From positions 1-12,683 of the forward strand of contig CANRMG010000040.1 in NCBI GenBank assembly GCA_947631675.1: 12,683 nucleotides of DNA, in the 5' to 3' direction. The notes beneath the pieces are model-generated. The model saw nothing but the letters and a program-made list of their open reading frames with translations. It was not told the DNA's origin and searched no databases. Source of the DNA: an uncultured Oscillospiraceae bacterium (GTDB lineage Bacteria > Bacillota_A > Clostridia > Oscillospirales > Oscillospiraceae). Of this stretch, positions 5,165-12,281 are shown piece after piece (positions within the stretch are counted from its first letter, which is position 1; every line of letters begins with the position of its first letter). A program made the position numbers and the translations under genes.

Positions 5165-6508
5165 GTGAAGAAGGGTAATTTCGGCACCGGCGTGATGTAT
5201 GTGGTGCTGGTGCTGCTGCTGGTGGGACTGGCATTTATCGTCGTGTTCAACTACCGGGCGAATGTGGAGCAGAAGGCGGCCATAAAGGCCGCCATCGAGG
5301 CCCAGTCCGTCACGCCCACGCCCCAGCCCACGGCCACCCCGGCCCCCACGGCGGAGCCGGACAGGAACACCCAGAGCGTGCTGCTGTCCTTCGCCGGGGA
5401 CATCGTGAGCCAGGCGGGCCTGGCCAACGAGGCCCAGAGCACCCAGGACGGCGTGACCAGCTATGACTTTACCAATGAGCTCAGCGGCGTGCGCGGCGCG
5501 GTGGAGCAGGCGGATCTGGCGGCCTGCACCCTGGTGGGCACTCTCACCAGCTCCGACGCCTATGACGCCTACCAGATGCCCCGGGCGCTGTCCGACGGCC
5601 TGAAGGACGTGGGTTTCGACCTGGTGAACGTGGCCACGGACCACCTGCTGGACCGGGGGCTCACGGGCCTGGTGGAGACGGTGGACACCCTGCGCAACAC
5701 CGGTCTCGGCACACTGGGCGCCTACAGCACCGAGGGAAGCCGCTCCCTGGCCATGGCGGAGAAAAACGGCATGAAGATCGCCTTTTTGAGCTATACATAC
5801 GGCACCGCGGGCACCGGCGCCCAGCCCGTGTCCGTGGCGGACGACCCGTGGTGCATAGACCTTCTCACCACCGACTATATGACCGAAAAGGAGACAGTGG
5901 ACTACGCCAAGATCGACGCCGACATCGCCGCCGTGAAGGAGGCGGGCGCGGACATCGTGGTGTGCTTCGTCTACTGGTGGGACAGCACTCAGTACTACAC
6001 CGAGCCCCGCCAGAGCCAGACAGAGCTGGCCCAATATCTCTTTGAAAATGGCGTGGACGTGCTCATCGGCGGGGGCGTGAAGGTGCCCCAGCCCATCCAG
6101 GTGCAGGTGGTGGAGCGCGCCGACGGCACCAAGGCCAACTGCGTGGCCTGCTACAGCCTGTCGAACCTGATGAGCTGCTTCAACGACAACTACACCAATA
6201 TCTCCGCCGTGGTCAACATCCAGCTGAGCCGGGACACCGAGAGCAACGAGGTGTGGGTCAGCGCGGTCAGCGACCGGCCCCTGTTCATGGTGGACACCAG
6301 CGACTACGAGGGCTACACGACTCCCCCGTTCCGCTATCGGGTGGTGGACACCCGGGACGCCATAAGCATGTATGAACAGGGCCAGGGCGGCCCTCTGTCC
6401 TCCGGGGCCTATGAGGCGGCCCAGAAGGGCATAACGGACCTGCAGACCCTGCTGGGGGCGGAGTACGACGCGGTCAACGGCGGCGCGGCCCTCCAGTTCC
6501 CCTATTAA
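5165..6508 (+). CDS. Membrane-anchored CapA/PgsA-like protein with degenerate metal-binding motifs
   Basis: A 447-aa protein of the PGA_cap (CapA) metallophosphatase-like family. GTG 5165 follows GAGGTG at 5154-5159; an out-of-frame ATG one base earlier meets a stop at once. One membrane segment (about residues 11-29) is followed by a basic patch, a PTPQPTATPAPTAEP linker (51-65), and an extracellular CapA-like domain (about 70-390). The family pattern is recognisable: SFAGDIV (75-81), DLVNVATDHLLDRGLTGL (152-169), DIVVCFVYWWD (263-273), VDVLIGGGVKVPQPI (297-311) and YSLSN (330-334). In typical members these positions read GD, ANNH, HWG, GHHPH and YSLGN. Here NNH is TDH, HWG is YWW and GHHPH is GGGVK, so most metal ligands are lost and catalysis is unlikely. 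It may bind a wall or polyglutamate-like ligand. It lies between the lysozyme gene and convergent ylbJ; the promoter is unclear (TATTAT at 5131-5136). Confidence 0.82.
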   Translation: MKKGNFGTGVMYVVLVLLLVGLAFIVVFNYRANVEQKAAIKAAIEAQSVTPTPQPTATPAPTAEPDRNTQSVLLSFAGDIVSQAGLANEAQSTQDGVTSYDFTNELSGVRGAVEQADLAACTLVGTLTSSDAYDAYQMPRALSDGLKDVGFDLVNVATDHLLDRGLTGLVETVDTLRNTGLGTLGAYSTEGSRSLAMAEKNGMKIAFLSYTYGTAGTGAQPVSVADDPWCIDLLTTDYMTEKETVDYAKIDADIAAVKEAGADIVVCFVYWWDSTQYYTEPRQSQTELAQYLFENGVDVLIGGGVKVPQPIQVQVVERADGTKANCVACYSLSNLMSCFNDNYTNISAVVNIQLSRDTESNEVWVSAVSDRPLFMVDTSDYEGYTTPPFRYRVVDTRDAISMYEQGQGGPLSSGAYEAAQKGITDLQTLLGAEYDAVNGGAALQFPY

Positions 6509-7419
6509 AGCAGCAGCGCAGCGCCCAGATAAGTGAACACCGCGGCGAGTATGCCGCACAGCGCCCGGCCCGCAAGGTGCCGGGCGCAGCTCATATCCGT
6601 GTCCGCCAGCACTCCCATGGTCTGGCAGTGGACGGAGAGCCCGCCCCAGCCCAGGATCAGGGCCGCGCAGGCGAGATGCAGCGGCGTGGGGGACAGGCCC
6701 CGGAAGGCGGCGATGCCGCCGCCCAGCTCCAGAAAGCCGGTGATGAGCGCCCGGGCCAGAGGCGCCTGGGGCAGAATGGGCGTCAGCACGCCGATGAACG
6801 CGCCGAACAGCACCACATAGCCGCACACGGTCACCGTGGCGGTCACGGCCCGGGACACGGCCTGGGTCATGGCCTTCCCGAAGGGCAGGGGCGGCGCGGA
6901 CGGGGCTGCATTGCCCCGGGCGGGAGCGTCCTTTCCTCGAAACAGGACGCCCACGGCCGCCGCTCCCAGCACGTGGGTGGCGTACAGCAGCAGGCCCGCC
7001 CGGGGACTTTTGAACACCGCGCCCGCCGCGCCCAGGATGAAGGCGGGGCCGGAATTGTTGCAGAAGGCCGCCAGCCTCTCCGCCTCGGCCCGGCTCACCC
7101 GGCCGGTGCGGTACAGGTCCGCCGCCGCGGAGGCCCCCAGGGGGTAGCCCCCCGTGACGCCCAGGAGGAAGGCCTGTGCCCCGGCGGGGCTGACGTGGAA
7201 AAGCCGGCTCATGGGCCCGCCCAAACGGCCGCCCAGCAGGTCGGGCAGTCCCAGACCGGACAATAGGTTCGACAGTGTGAAAAAGGGCAGCAGGGAGGGC
7301 GCCAGCGTCGCTCCGCAGACCGCCAGAGCGTTTTTCGCGCCAGCGGCGGCCGGGCCGGAGCAGAACAGCAGGGCCGCGAACAGCCCCAGGACCATCAAAA
7401 GAGGCAAGTACTTTTTCAT
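6505..7419 (-). CDS. ylbJ: Sporulation integral membrane protein YlbJ
   Basis: A 304-aa polytopic membrane protein of the nucleoside-transporter/Gate-related group. In Bacillus subtilis ylbJ is a mother-cell (SigE) gene needed for heat-resistant spores; transport of a small molecule is suspected but unproven. Diagnostic segments are GVTGGYPLGA (87-96), FCNNSGPAFILG (119-130), ELGGG (231-235) and GWGGLSVHCQ (257-266). The length is shorter than the roughly 400 residues of the Bacillus protein. Hydrophobic segments run through most of the chain except a charged loop at about 160-185. The stop codon overlaps the CapA-like gene's stop by four bases, so there is no room for an ordinary terminator between them. 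ATG 7419 has no convincing Shine-Dalgarno. On the minus strand CATAGGCT (7433-7426) matches the SigE/SigK -10 pattern CATANNNT, but a matching -35 is not evident. Confidence 0.9.
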   Translation of the reverse strand: MKKYLPLLMVLGLFAALLFCSGPAAAGAKNALAVCGATLAPSLLPFFTLSNLLSGLGLPDLLGGRLGGPMSRLFHVSPAGAQAFLLGVTGGYPLGASAAADLYRTGRVSRAEAERLAAFCNNSGPAFILGAAGAVFKSPRAGLLLYATHVLGAAAVGVLFRGKDAPARGNAAPSAPPLPFGKAMTQAVSRAVTATVTVCGYVVLFGAFIGVLTPILPQAPLARALITGFLELGGGIAAFRGLSPTPLHLACAALILGWGGLSVHCQTMGVLADTDMSCARHLAGRALCGILAAVFTYLGAALLL

Positions 7420-7429
7420 GGTCAGAGCC

Positions 7430-7467
7430 TATGCGGCCCCGGTCCTTTTTTGAACCGGGACCGCATA
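7430..7467. repeat. 38-base inverted repeat between divergent ylbJ and yqfC
   Basis: TATGCGG (7430-7436) and CCCGGT (7438-7443) pair with ACCGGG (7454-7459) and CCGCATA (7461-7467), one mismatch apart, around a loop containing six T. The ends create CATANNNT-like -10 elements pointing outward: CATAAAAT (7464-7471) toward yqfC and CATAGGCT (7433-7426, minus strand) toward ylbJ. It could be a shared operator or a pair of mother-cell sigma-factor sites. The absence of obvious -35 elements keeps this tentative. Confidence 0.45.
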
Positions 7468-7481
7468 AAATCATCCGGGTG

Positions 7482-7757
7482 ATGATTTTGGAAAAGACGT
7501 CGATCGCGCAGAAGATGCTCTCGAAGCTGGATATTCCCGCCGAGGCGGCTATAAGCGCGCCCCGGATCACCATCTCCGGGGACGGGCGGGTGTTGGTGGA
7601 GGGCCACCGGGGGCTTTTGGAGTACGCCGGGGACCGGATCGCCGCCGCCGGCCCCGGCTGCCGCATCCTTATCAAGGGGGAGAATCTGGGCCTGGTGGCC
7701 ATGAACCGGCGGGAGATGGTGGTGTCCGGCCATCTGTGGGCGGTGGAGCTGGAATGA
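7482..7757 (+). CDS. yqfC: Sporulation protein YqfC
   Basis: A 91-aa protein matching YqfC in length (about 93 aa in Bacillus subtilis) and in pattern: SAPRITISGDGRVLVEGHRG (residues 24-43), an ILIKGENLGL block, and the ending WAVELE. YqfC and YqfD are mother-cell proteins expressed under SigE; the biochemical role of YqfC is unknown. ATG 7482 is chosen because family members start with a similar short MxxEK lead. The upstream in-frame ATG at 7431 lies inside an inverted repeat. GTG 7479 is also possible. No good ribosome-binding site is seen (GGGTG directly abuts the ATG). The last codons overlap the yqfD start in an ATGA junction (7754-7757). It heads a plus-strand operon that runs past the window edge. 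Confidence 0.92.
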   Translation: MILEKTSIAQKMLSKLDIPAEAAISAPRITISGDGRVLVEGHRGLLEYAGDRIAAAGPGCRILIKGENLGLVAMNRREMVVSGHLWAVELE

Positions 7758-8980
7758 ACTGGGGACGGTATATCACCGGCTGGGCCACCGCCCGGATCAC
7801 CGGCGCGGCGCCGGAGAAATTTCTGTGCGCCCTGGCGGAGCGGGGCATCCCCTTCTGGGAGGCGGGGCCGCCGGTAGACTACACATTGACCGTGCGCATA
7901 CCCTGGCGGGCGGCCCGGCTGGTGGAGCCTCTGGCGGCCAGCCTGGGCTGCGACGGGACCGTCACGGGCCGCCACGGTCTGCCCGCCGTGGCGGGAAGGC
8001 TCCGGCGGCGGTATTTCCTCGTGCTGGGGCTTGTGCTGGTGCTGGCGCTCTTATACGTGGGCAGCGCCTTCATATGGGAGATCGACATCGAGGGCAACGA
8101 CACCATCCCCGACGGGCCGATCCGCCAGGCCCTCAGCCAGTGCGGGGTGGACATCGGCGCCTACTGGCCCGCCATGAGCCAGGACGCGGTGCGAAACGGC
8201 GTCATCCTGCGGGTGCCGGGGATACGGTGGATGACCGTCACCATCCGGGGCAGCCACGCCCGGGTCATCGTCCGGGAGAAGTACGACCACCTGCCCGTGG
8301 TGCCAGAGCGGGAGTACGCCCATATCACGGCTTCCAAGGCGGGGCTCGTGGAGCACGTGGACGCCTTTCAGGGCACCGCCCTGACAGAGCCTACGAGGGC
8401 CGTCCTGCCCGGAGAGAGGCTCATCGGCGGGTACGTCACCGGCCGCATCGGCGTCCAGAGCCCTGTCCGGGCCGTGGGCGCCGTCACCGCCCGGACATGG
8501 TATGAGCTGACCGCCAAGACGCCCCTTGCCCTGGCCGAAAAGACCTATACCGGCCGGGAGCGGACGCGCTGGGCCCTGGTAGTGGGAAAAAGCCGGATAA
8601 ATTTTTATAAAGACAGTAGTATTTGTCCCACTGGTTGTGATAAAATCATAAAGGAGTATACCCTGGCCAGAGAGGGGCTGTTCGCCCTGCCAGTGACGCT
8701 GGTGAAGATCACCTATGCGCCCTACGATACGGCCCCCGCGGAGGGGAAGGAGCTGCGCGCCGGGCTGGAGGGTCAGCTCATGCAGACGCTGACCGCCTCT
8801 ATCGGGGAGGACGGCCAGGTGCTCACCAGCCGCTTCACCGCCTCTCAGGCGGACGGGGCGCTGTACGTCACCCTGCGGGCAGAGTGCCGGGAGCAGATCG
8901 GCACGGCCGTGCCCTTTACGGACCAGGACCTGGCGGAAGTCCGGGATAAAGTAATACGTGCGAAGGAACAGTGGCAATGA
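7754..8980 (+). CDS. yqfD: Sporulation protein YqfD
   Basis: A 408-aa single-pass membrane protein of the YqfD family, needed for normal sporulation in Bacillus. It has an N-terminal cytoplasmic part (1-85), a transmembrane helix at about 87-107, then the extracytoplasmic part starting WEIDIEGNDTI. That segment resembles a small POTRA/FtsQ-like module; conserved VPGIRWM and INFYKDSS follow. ATG 7754 overlaps the yqfC stop (ATGA), and the gene ends in another ATGA overlap with phoH, so the three are likely co-translated. One patch is odd: 8581-8660 is about 32% GC by hand count, inside an otherwise GC-rich gene, and contains a TAGTGGGA/TCCCACT inverted repeat. The reading frame is intact through it and the encoded motif is family-typical. 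Confidence 0.93.
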   Translation: MNWGRYITGWATARITGAAPEKFLCALAERGIPFWEAGPPVDYTLTVRIPWRAARLVEPLAASLGCDGTVTGRHGLPAVAGRLRRRYFLVLGLVLVLALLYVGSAFIWEIDIEGNDTIPDGPIRQALSQCGVDIGAYWPAMSQDAVRNGVILRVPGIRWMTVTIRGSHARVIVREKYDHLPVVPEREYAHITASKAGLVEHVDAFQGTALTEPTRAVLPGERLIGGYVTGRIGVQSPVRAVGAVTARTWYELTAKTPLALAEKTYTGRERTRWALVVGKSRINFYKDSSICPTGCDKIIKEYTLAREGLFALPVTLVKITYAPYDTAPAEGKELRAGLEGQLMQTLTASIGEDGQVLTSRFTASQADGALYVTLRAECREQIGTAVPFTDQDLAEVRDKVIRAKEQWQ

Positions 8981-9984
8981 CAGAGAGAACCATGCAGATC
9001 GACCGGATGGAGAACGTGATCAGCGTATTCGGCTCGTTCGACCAGAATCTGCGCATCATTGAGACAGAGCTGGGCGTGACCATCACCAACCGGGACGAGA
9101 ATTTGAAGATCGCTGGCGAGGCGGAGAACGTCATGCACGCGGAGAAGGCCATCGACGGGCTTTTGTCCCTGGCTGCCCGGGGCGAGGCCATCGACAGCCA
9201 GAACGTGCGCTACATCATCAAGATGGTCATGGCCGGCCAGGAGGACAAGATCGGCGACCTGGCCCGGGGCGTCATATGCGTCACCGCCAAGGGCCGGCCG
9301 GTGAAGCCCAAGACCATCGGCCAGAAGACATACGTGGACGCCATCAAAAACAACACCGTCACCCTGGGGGTGGGCCCTGCCGGCACGGGCAAGACCTACC
9401 TCGCCGTGGCCTGCGCCGTGGCGGCCTTCCGGGAAAAGCGGGTCAACCGCATCGTGCTGACCCGCCCGGCGGTGGAGGCCGGGGAGCGGCTGGGCTTTCT
9501 GCCCGGGGACCTGCAGAGCAAGGTAGACCCGTACCTGCGGCCCTTATACGACGCCCTTTTCGACATGCTGGGGGCGGAGACATACAACAAGTACCTGGAG
9601 CGGGGGGACATCGAGGTGGCGCCCCTGGCCTATATGCGCGGCCGGACGCTGGACGACAGCTTCATCATCCTGGACGAGGCGCAAAACACCAGCCGGGAGC
9701 AGATGAAGATGTTCCTGACCCGTCTGGGCTTCGGATCCACAGCGGTCATCACCGGCGATGTGACCCAGATAGACCTGCCCGCGGACAAGGTGTCGGGCCT
9801 TAAAGAGGCCATGCGGGTGCTGGAGGGCGTGGAGGACATCGCCATCTGCCGCCTCACCGGCGCGGACGTGGTGCGCCACGTCATCGTCCAGCGCATCATC
9901 GAGGCCTACGAGCGCCACGCCAAGGACGAGCCTCCCGTGAAGACGTACAAGCCCAAGTACAGGAATAACGGAGGCCGCCGCTGA
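8977..9984 (+). CDS. phoH: PhoH family ATPase
   Basis: A 335-aa cytoplasmic P-loop ATPase of the PhoH family. An N-terminal KH-like region (about 1-75) precedes the PhoH ATPase core with Walker A GPAGTGKT (133-140), the RPAVEAGERLGFLPGD segment (163-178), Walker B FIILDEAQN (229-237), and an STAVITGDVTQIDLP sensor motif. Members are often linked with ybeY, and some have RNA helicase or ribonuclease-related roles; the substrate here is unknown. ATG 8977 is chosen over the in-frame GTG at 8971 because AAGGAA lies about 7 bases upstream and ATG overlaps the yqfD stop. The basic C-terminal tail (YKPKYRNNGGRR) is typical of the family. The stop shares a base with the ybeY ATG (TGATG). Confidence 0.96.
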   Translation: MTERTMQIDRMENVISVFGSFDQNLRIIETELGVTITNRDENLKIAGEAENVMHAEKAIDGLLSLAARGEAIDSQNVRYIIKMVMAGQEDKIGDLARGVICVTAKGRPVKPKTIGQKTYVDAIKNNTVTLGVGPAGTGKTYLAVACAVAAFREKRVNRIVLTRPAVEAGERLGFLPGDLQSKVDPYLRPLYDALFDMLGAETYNKYLERGDIEVAPLAYMRGRTLDDSFIILDEAQNTSREQMKMFLTRLGFGSTAVITGDVTQIDLPADKVSGLKEAMRVLEGVEDIAICRLTGADVVRHVIVQRIIEAYERHAKDEPPVKTYKPKYRNNGGRR

Positions 9985-10454
9985 TGGAGAAGCTGAGGCT
10001 GGCCCTGCGGTGCGAGCATGGCGTGAAGTGCCCGACCGAACTGCGAAAGCGCATCAAGGCCGCCGGGACGGCGGTGCTGCGGGCCGAGGGCGTGGACGAG
10101 CCTTGCGAGCTTTCGGTGCTGCTCACCGATGACGAGGGCATACACGCCATCAATAAGGAGTTTCGGGACGTGGACAAGCCCACGGATGTGCTGAGCTTTC
10201 CCATGGGGGATACGGACCCGGAGACGGGCCGGCTGCTGCTGGGGGACATGGTGCTGAACGTGGCCCGGGCGGAAGAGCAGGGGGCCTGGTTCGGCCACGG
10301 GGCGGACCATGAGATAAGCTACCTCACCGTCCACAGCGTGCTGCACCTGCTGGGCTACGACCACGTGGACGAGGGAGAGATGAAAAAGGCCATGCGGGCC
10401 CGGGAAAAGGCCATCATGGCCCAGCTTGAGCCGGATACGGCCACGGAGGACTGA
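9984..10454 (+). CDS. ybeY: Endoribonuclease YbeY
   Basis: A 156-aa zinc-dependent single-strand endoribonuclease involved in 16S rRNA 3' end maturation and ribosome quality control. The metal site HSVLHLLGYDH is complete, with H117, H121 and H127. The upstream NKEFRDVDKPTDVLSFP (57-73) and LLLGDMVLN blocks are also family-typical. The start ATG 9984 shares a base with the phoH stop. era follows two bases after its TGA. In Bacillus subtilis, yqfF (an HD-domain phosphodiesterase gene) lies between phoH and ybeY, and dgkA and cdd lie between ybeY and era. All three are missing here, so the cluster is compacted. Confidence 0.96.
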   Translation: MEKLRLALRCEHGVKCPTELRKRIKAAGTAVLRAEGVDEPCELSVLLTDDEGIHAINKEFRDVDKPTDVLSFPMGDTDPETGRLLLGDMVLNVARAEEQGAWFGHGADHEISYLTVHSVLHLLGYDHVDEGEMKKAMRAREKAIMAQLEPDTATED

Positions 10455-10456
10455 CG

Positions 10457-11356
10457 ATGATAACGAAAACCGCTATGATAACCATCTGCGGGCGACCCAA
10501 CGTGGGCAAGTCCACGCTGACCAACGCCCTGGTGGGGGAGAAGATCGCCATCGTATCCCCCAAGCCCCAGACCACCCGCACCCGCATCCTGGCGGTGGCC
10601 AGCCGGGGCGAGACCCAGTTCGTCTTTGCCGACACCCCGGGCTTCCACCGGGCCCGGACGAAGCTGGGCAATTACATGGACGACGTGGTCCGCCAGAGCG
10701 TGGCGGACGTGGACGCGGTGGTGCTGATGGCGGAGCCGGTGCCCACGGTGGGGGACATCGAGAAAAAGCTCATCGCCCGCATCAGGGAAAACGGCGTGCC
10801 CGCCCTGCTGGCCATCAACAAGGCCGACACGGTGGAGGATAAGCGGAACCTGCTGCCGGTGATCGCCGCCTACAGCGCGGAATACGATTTCGCGGCCATC
10901 GTGCCCGTCAGCGCCAGGACGGGCGAGGGTGTGGAGGAGCTGCTGGAGGAGCTGGACAAGTTCGCCCAGCCGGGGCCGGCGCTCTTCCCCGACGACGTGA
11001 TAAGCGACCAGCCGGAAAAGCAGATCTGCGCCGAGATCGTCCGGGAGAAGCTGCTGCTCACCCTGGACCAGGAGATCCCCCACGGCACCGCCGTGGTGGT
11101 GACGAAGTTCGCCGAGCGGGACGACGACAGCGGCATCATCGACATGGACGTGACCATATACTGTGAAAAGCAGAGCCACAAGGGCATCATCATCGGCAAA
11201 AAGGGCGCCATGCTCAAGCATATCGGCGAGCTTGCCCGCCGGGACATCGAGGAATTCATGGGCGCGAAGGTGTTTTTGCAGACCTGGGTGAAGGTGAAGG
11301 AGAACTGGCGGGACTCCGACGCGCTGCTGCGAAATTTTGGATTCACCGACCAGTGA
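10457..11356 (+). CDS. era: GTPase Era
   Basis: A 299-aa GTPase that binds the 3' end of 16S rRNA and assists 30S subunit maturation. G motifs are GRPNVGKST (12-20), PQTTRT (37-42), DTPG (59-62), NKAD (121-124) and VSA (151-153). The C-terminal KH domain carries GIIIGKKG (243-250). Length and order match the family. ATG 10457 has GGAGGA at 10445-10450, 6 bases upstream, within the end of ybeY. Co-expression with ybeY makes sense because both act on 16S rRNA maturation. Confidence 0.97.
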   Translation: MITKTAMITICGRPNVGKSTLTNALVGEKIAIVSPKPQTTRTRILAVASRGETQFVFADTPGFHRARTKLGNYMDDVVRQSVADVDAVVLMAEPVPTVGDIEKKLIARIRENGVPALLAINKADTVEDKRNLLPVIAAYSAEYDFAAIVPVSARTGEGVEELLEELDKFAQPGPALFPDDVISDQPEKQICAEIVREKLLLTLDQEIPHGTAVVVTKFAERDDDSGIIDMDVTIYCEKQSHKGIIIGKKGAMLKHIGELARRDIEEFMGAKVFLQTWVKVKENWRDSDALLRNFGFTDQ

Positions 11357-11402
11357 TGAAACCCGTCCCGCCGTGGCACACTAACGTCACGGGGTGATCG
11401 GA

Positions 11403-11498
11403 TTGCAACAGGACCTTTTGTGGGAATTGTTTTTGGATACGGGCGAGCCGATGTGCTGGATGCTTTATAAGCACGTGGGAGCGCCTGAAAAGAGCTGA
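11403..11498 (+). CDS. yqzL: YqzL-like small protein, 31 aa, TTG start
   Basis: A very short gene between era and recO, the same place as yqzL in Bacillus subtilis. TTG 11403 has GGGGTG at 11391-11396, 6 bases upstream; the in-frame GTG at 11394 would have no ribosome-binding site. The 31 residues hold the YqzL-like pattern DLLWELFLDTGEPMCWMLYK (4-23): a tryptophan-containing hydrophobic start, an F-x-x-TG turn, then a hydrophobic stretch ending in YK. The C-terminus is shorter than in Bacillus (about 47 aa). The function is unknown in the family. The end of the gene, including its stop codon, forms one arm of a 24-base perfect palindrome. Assignment rests on position and motif, not a search. 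Confidence 0.78.
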   Translation: MQQDLLWELFLDTGEPMCWMLYKHVGAPEKS

Positions 11499-11517
11499 CC
11501 TTCCGCGGAAGGTCAGC
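11494..11517. repeat. 24-base perfect palindrome over the yqzL stop, upstream of recO
   Basis: The left arm GCTGACCTTCCG (11494-11505) and its exact complement (11506-11517) form a full palindrome with CCGCGG at the centre. It contains the yqzL TGA (11496-11498) and lies 20 bases before the recO ATG. As RNA it forms an 11-base-pair stem with a very tight or slightly opened loop. No U run follows, so it is a poor intrinsic terminator. RNA processing, attenuation or control of recO translation is possible. Confidence 0.6.
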
Positions 11518-11537
11518 CGGGGAAAACGGTACATAGG

Positions 11538-12281
11538 ATGTTTGAGACGGTAAAGGGACTGGTGCTGCGCGAGGTGCGCTACAAGGAGGCGGACCGCATC
11601 CTGACGCTGCTCACCGCGGAGGAGGGCAAGCTGACGGTGAAGGCCCGGGGCGCTCTGCGCAGGGGCAGCCGCATGGCGGCGGCCAGTCAGGCGCTGTGCT
11701 GGTCGGAGTTCACCCTGTTCGGCAACCGGGGCCGGTGGACGGCGGACGAGGGGTCCACCATCGAGCAGTTTTTGGGCCTGCGGGAGGACATCGCCCAGCT
11801 GGCGCTGGGGTCCTATTTCGCGGAGCTGCTGGACACGGTGTGCCAGGAGGAGCAGCCGGCGGGCCCGGCGCTGCAGCTGGCGCTCAACGCCCTGTACGCC
11901 CTGAGCCGGGGCATCTATACGCCGGAGCACGTGAAGGCGGTGTTCGAGCTGCGGCTCATGTGTCTGGAGGGCTACCAGCCGGAGGTGGACGGCTGCGGCG
12001 TGTGCGGCCGGACCGAGCCGGACGGACCCATGTTCTCCCCGGCCTCCGGCATGGTACACTGCGCCGGATGCGCGCCGGGGGCGGAGGGGGCCTCCGTGGC
12101 CTTGGACGGACCGGCCCTGGCGGCGATGCGCCACATCGTGCAGGCGCCGGCAAAACGGGAGTTCTCCTTCGCCGTGGCAGACGAGTCGCTGGCGCGGCTG
12201 GGCCGTGCGGCGGAGCTGTTCGCCCGGTATCAGACGGATAAAAACTATCACTCTCTGGACTATTGGAAAAGTGTGAAATGA
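11538..12281 (+). CDS. recO: DNA repair protein RecO
   Basis: A 247-aa protein that works with RecR and RecF to load RecA on SSB-coated single-stranded DNA. The N-terminal OB fold begins with FETVKGLVLREVRYKEADRI (2-21), as is usual. The zinc finger is complete with C153, C156, C175 and C178. The length is normal. ATG 11538 fits the family start, but the Shine-Dalgarno is weak: GGGGA at 11519-11523 is too distant and TAGG directly abuts the ATG. With the palindrome at 11494-11517 this suggests translation may depend on upstream structure or coupling. The stop overlaps the mutS2 start by ATGA. Confidence 0.95.
   Translation: MFETVKGLVLREVRYKEADRILTLLTAEEGKLTVKARGALRRGSRMAAASQALCWSEFTLFGNRGRWTADEGSTIEQFLGLREDIAQLALGSYFAELLDTVCQEEQPAGPALQLALNALYALSRGIYTPEHVKAVFELRLMCLEGYQPEVDGCGVCGRTEPDGPMFSPASGMVHCAGCAPGAEGASVALDGPALAAMRHIVQAPAKREFSFAVADESLARLGRAAELFARYQTDKNYHSLDYWKSVK

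Noticed and set aside
7431..7481. ATG 7431 as an earlier start of yqfC
   Set aside because: It lies inside a strong inverted repeat, lacks a ribosome-binding site and would add 17 residues not typical of the family.
5048..7975. 975-codon minus-strand open frame
   Set aside because: It runs antisense to the CapA-like gene, yqfC and the start of yqfD, and out of frame with ylbJ. The product is Gly/Arg/Pro/His-rich low-complexity sequence typical of a shadow frame in GC-rich DNA.
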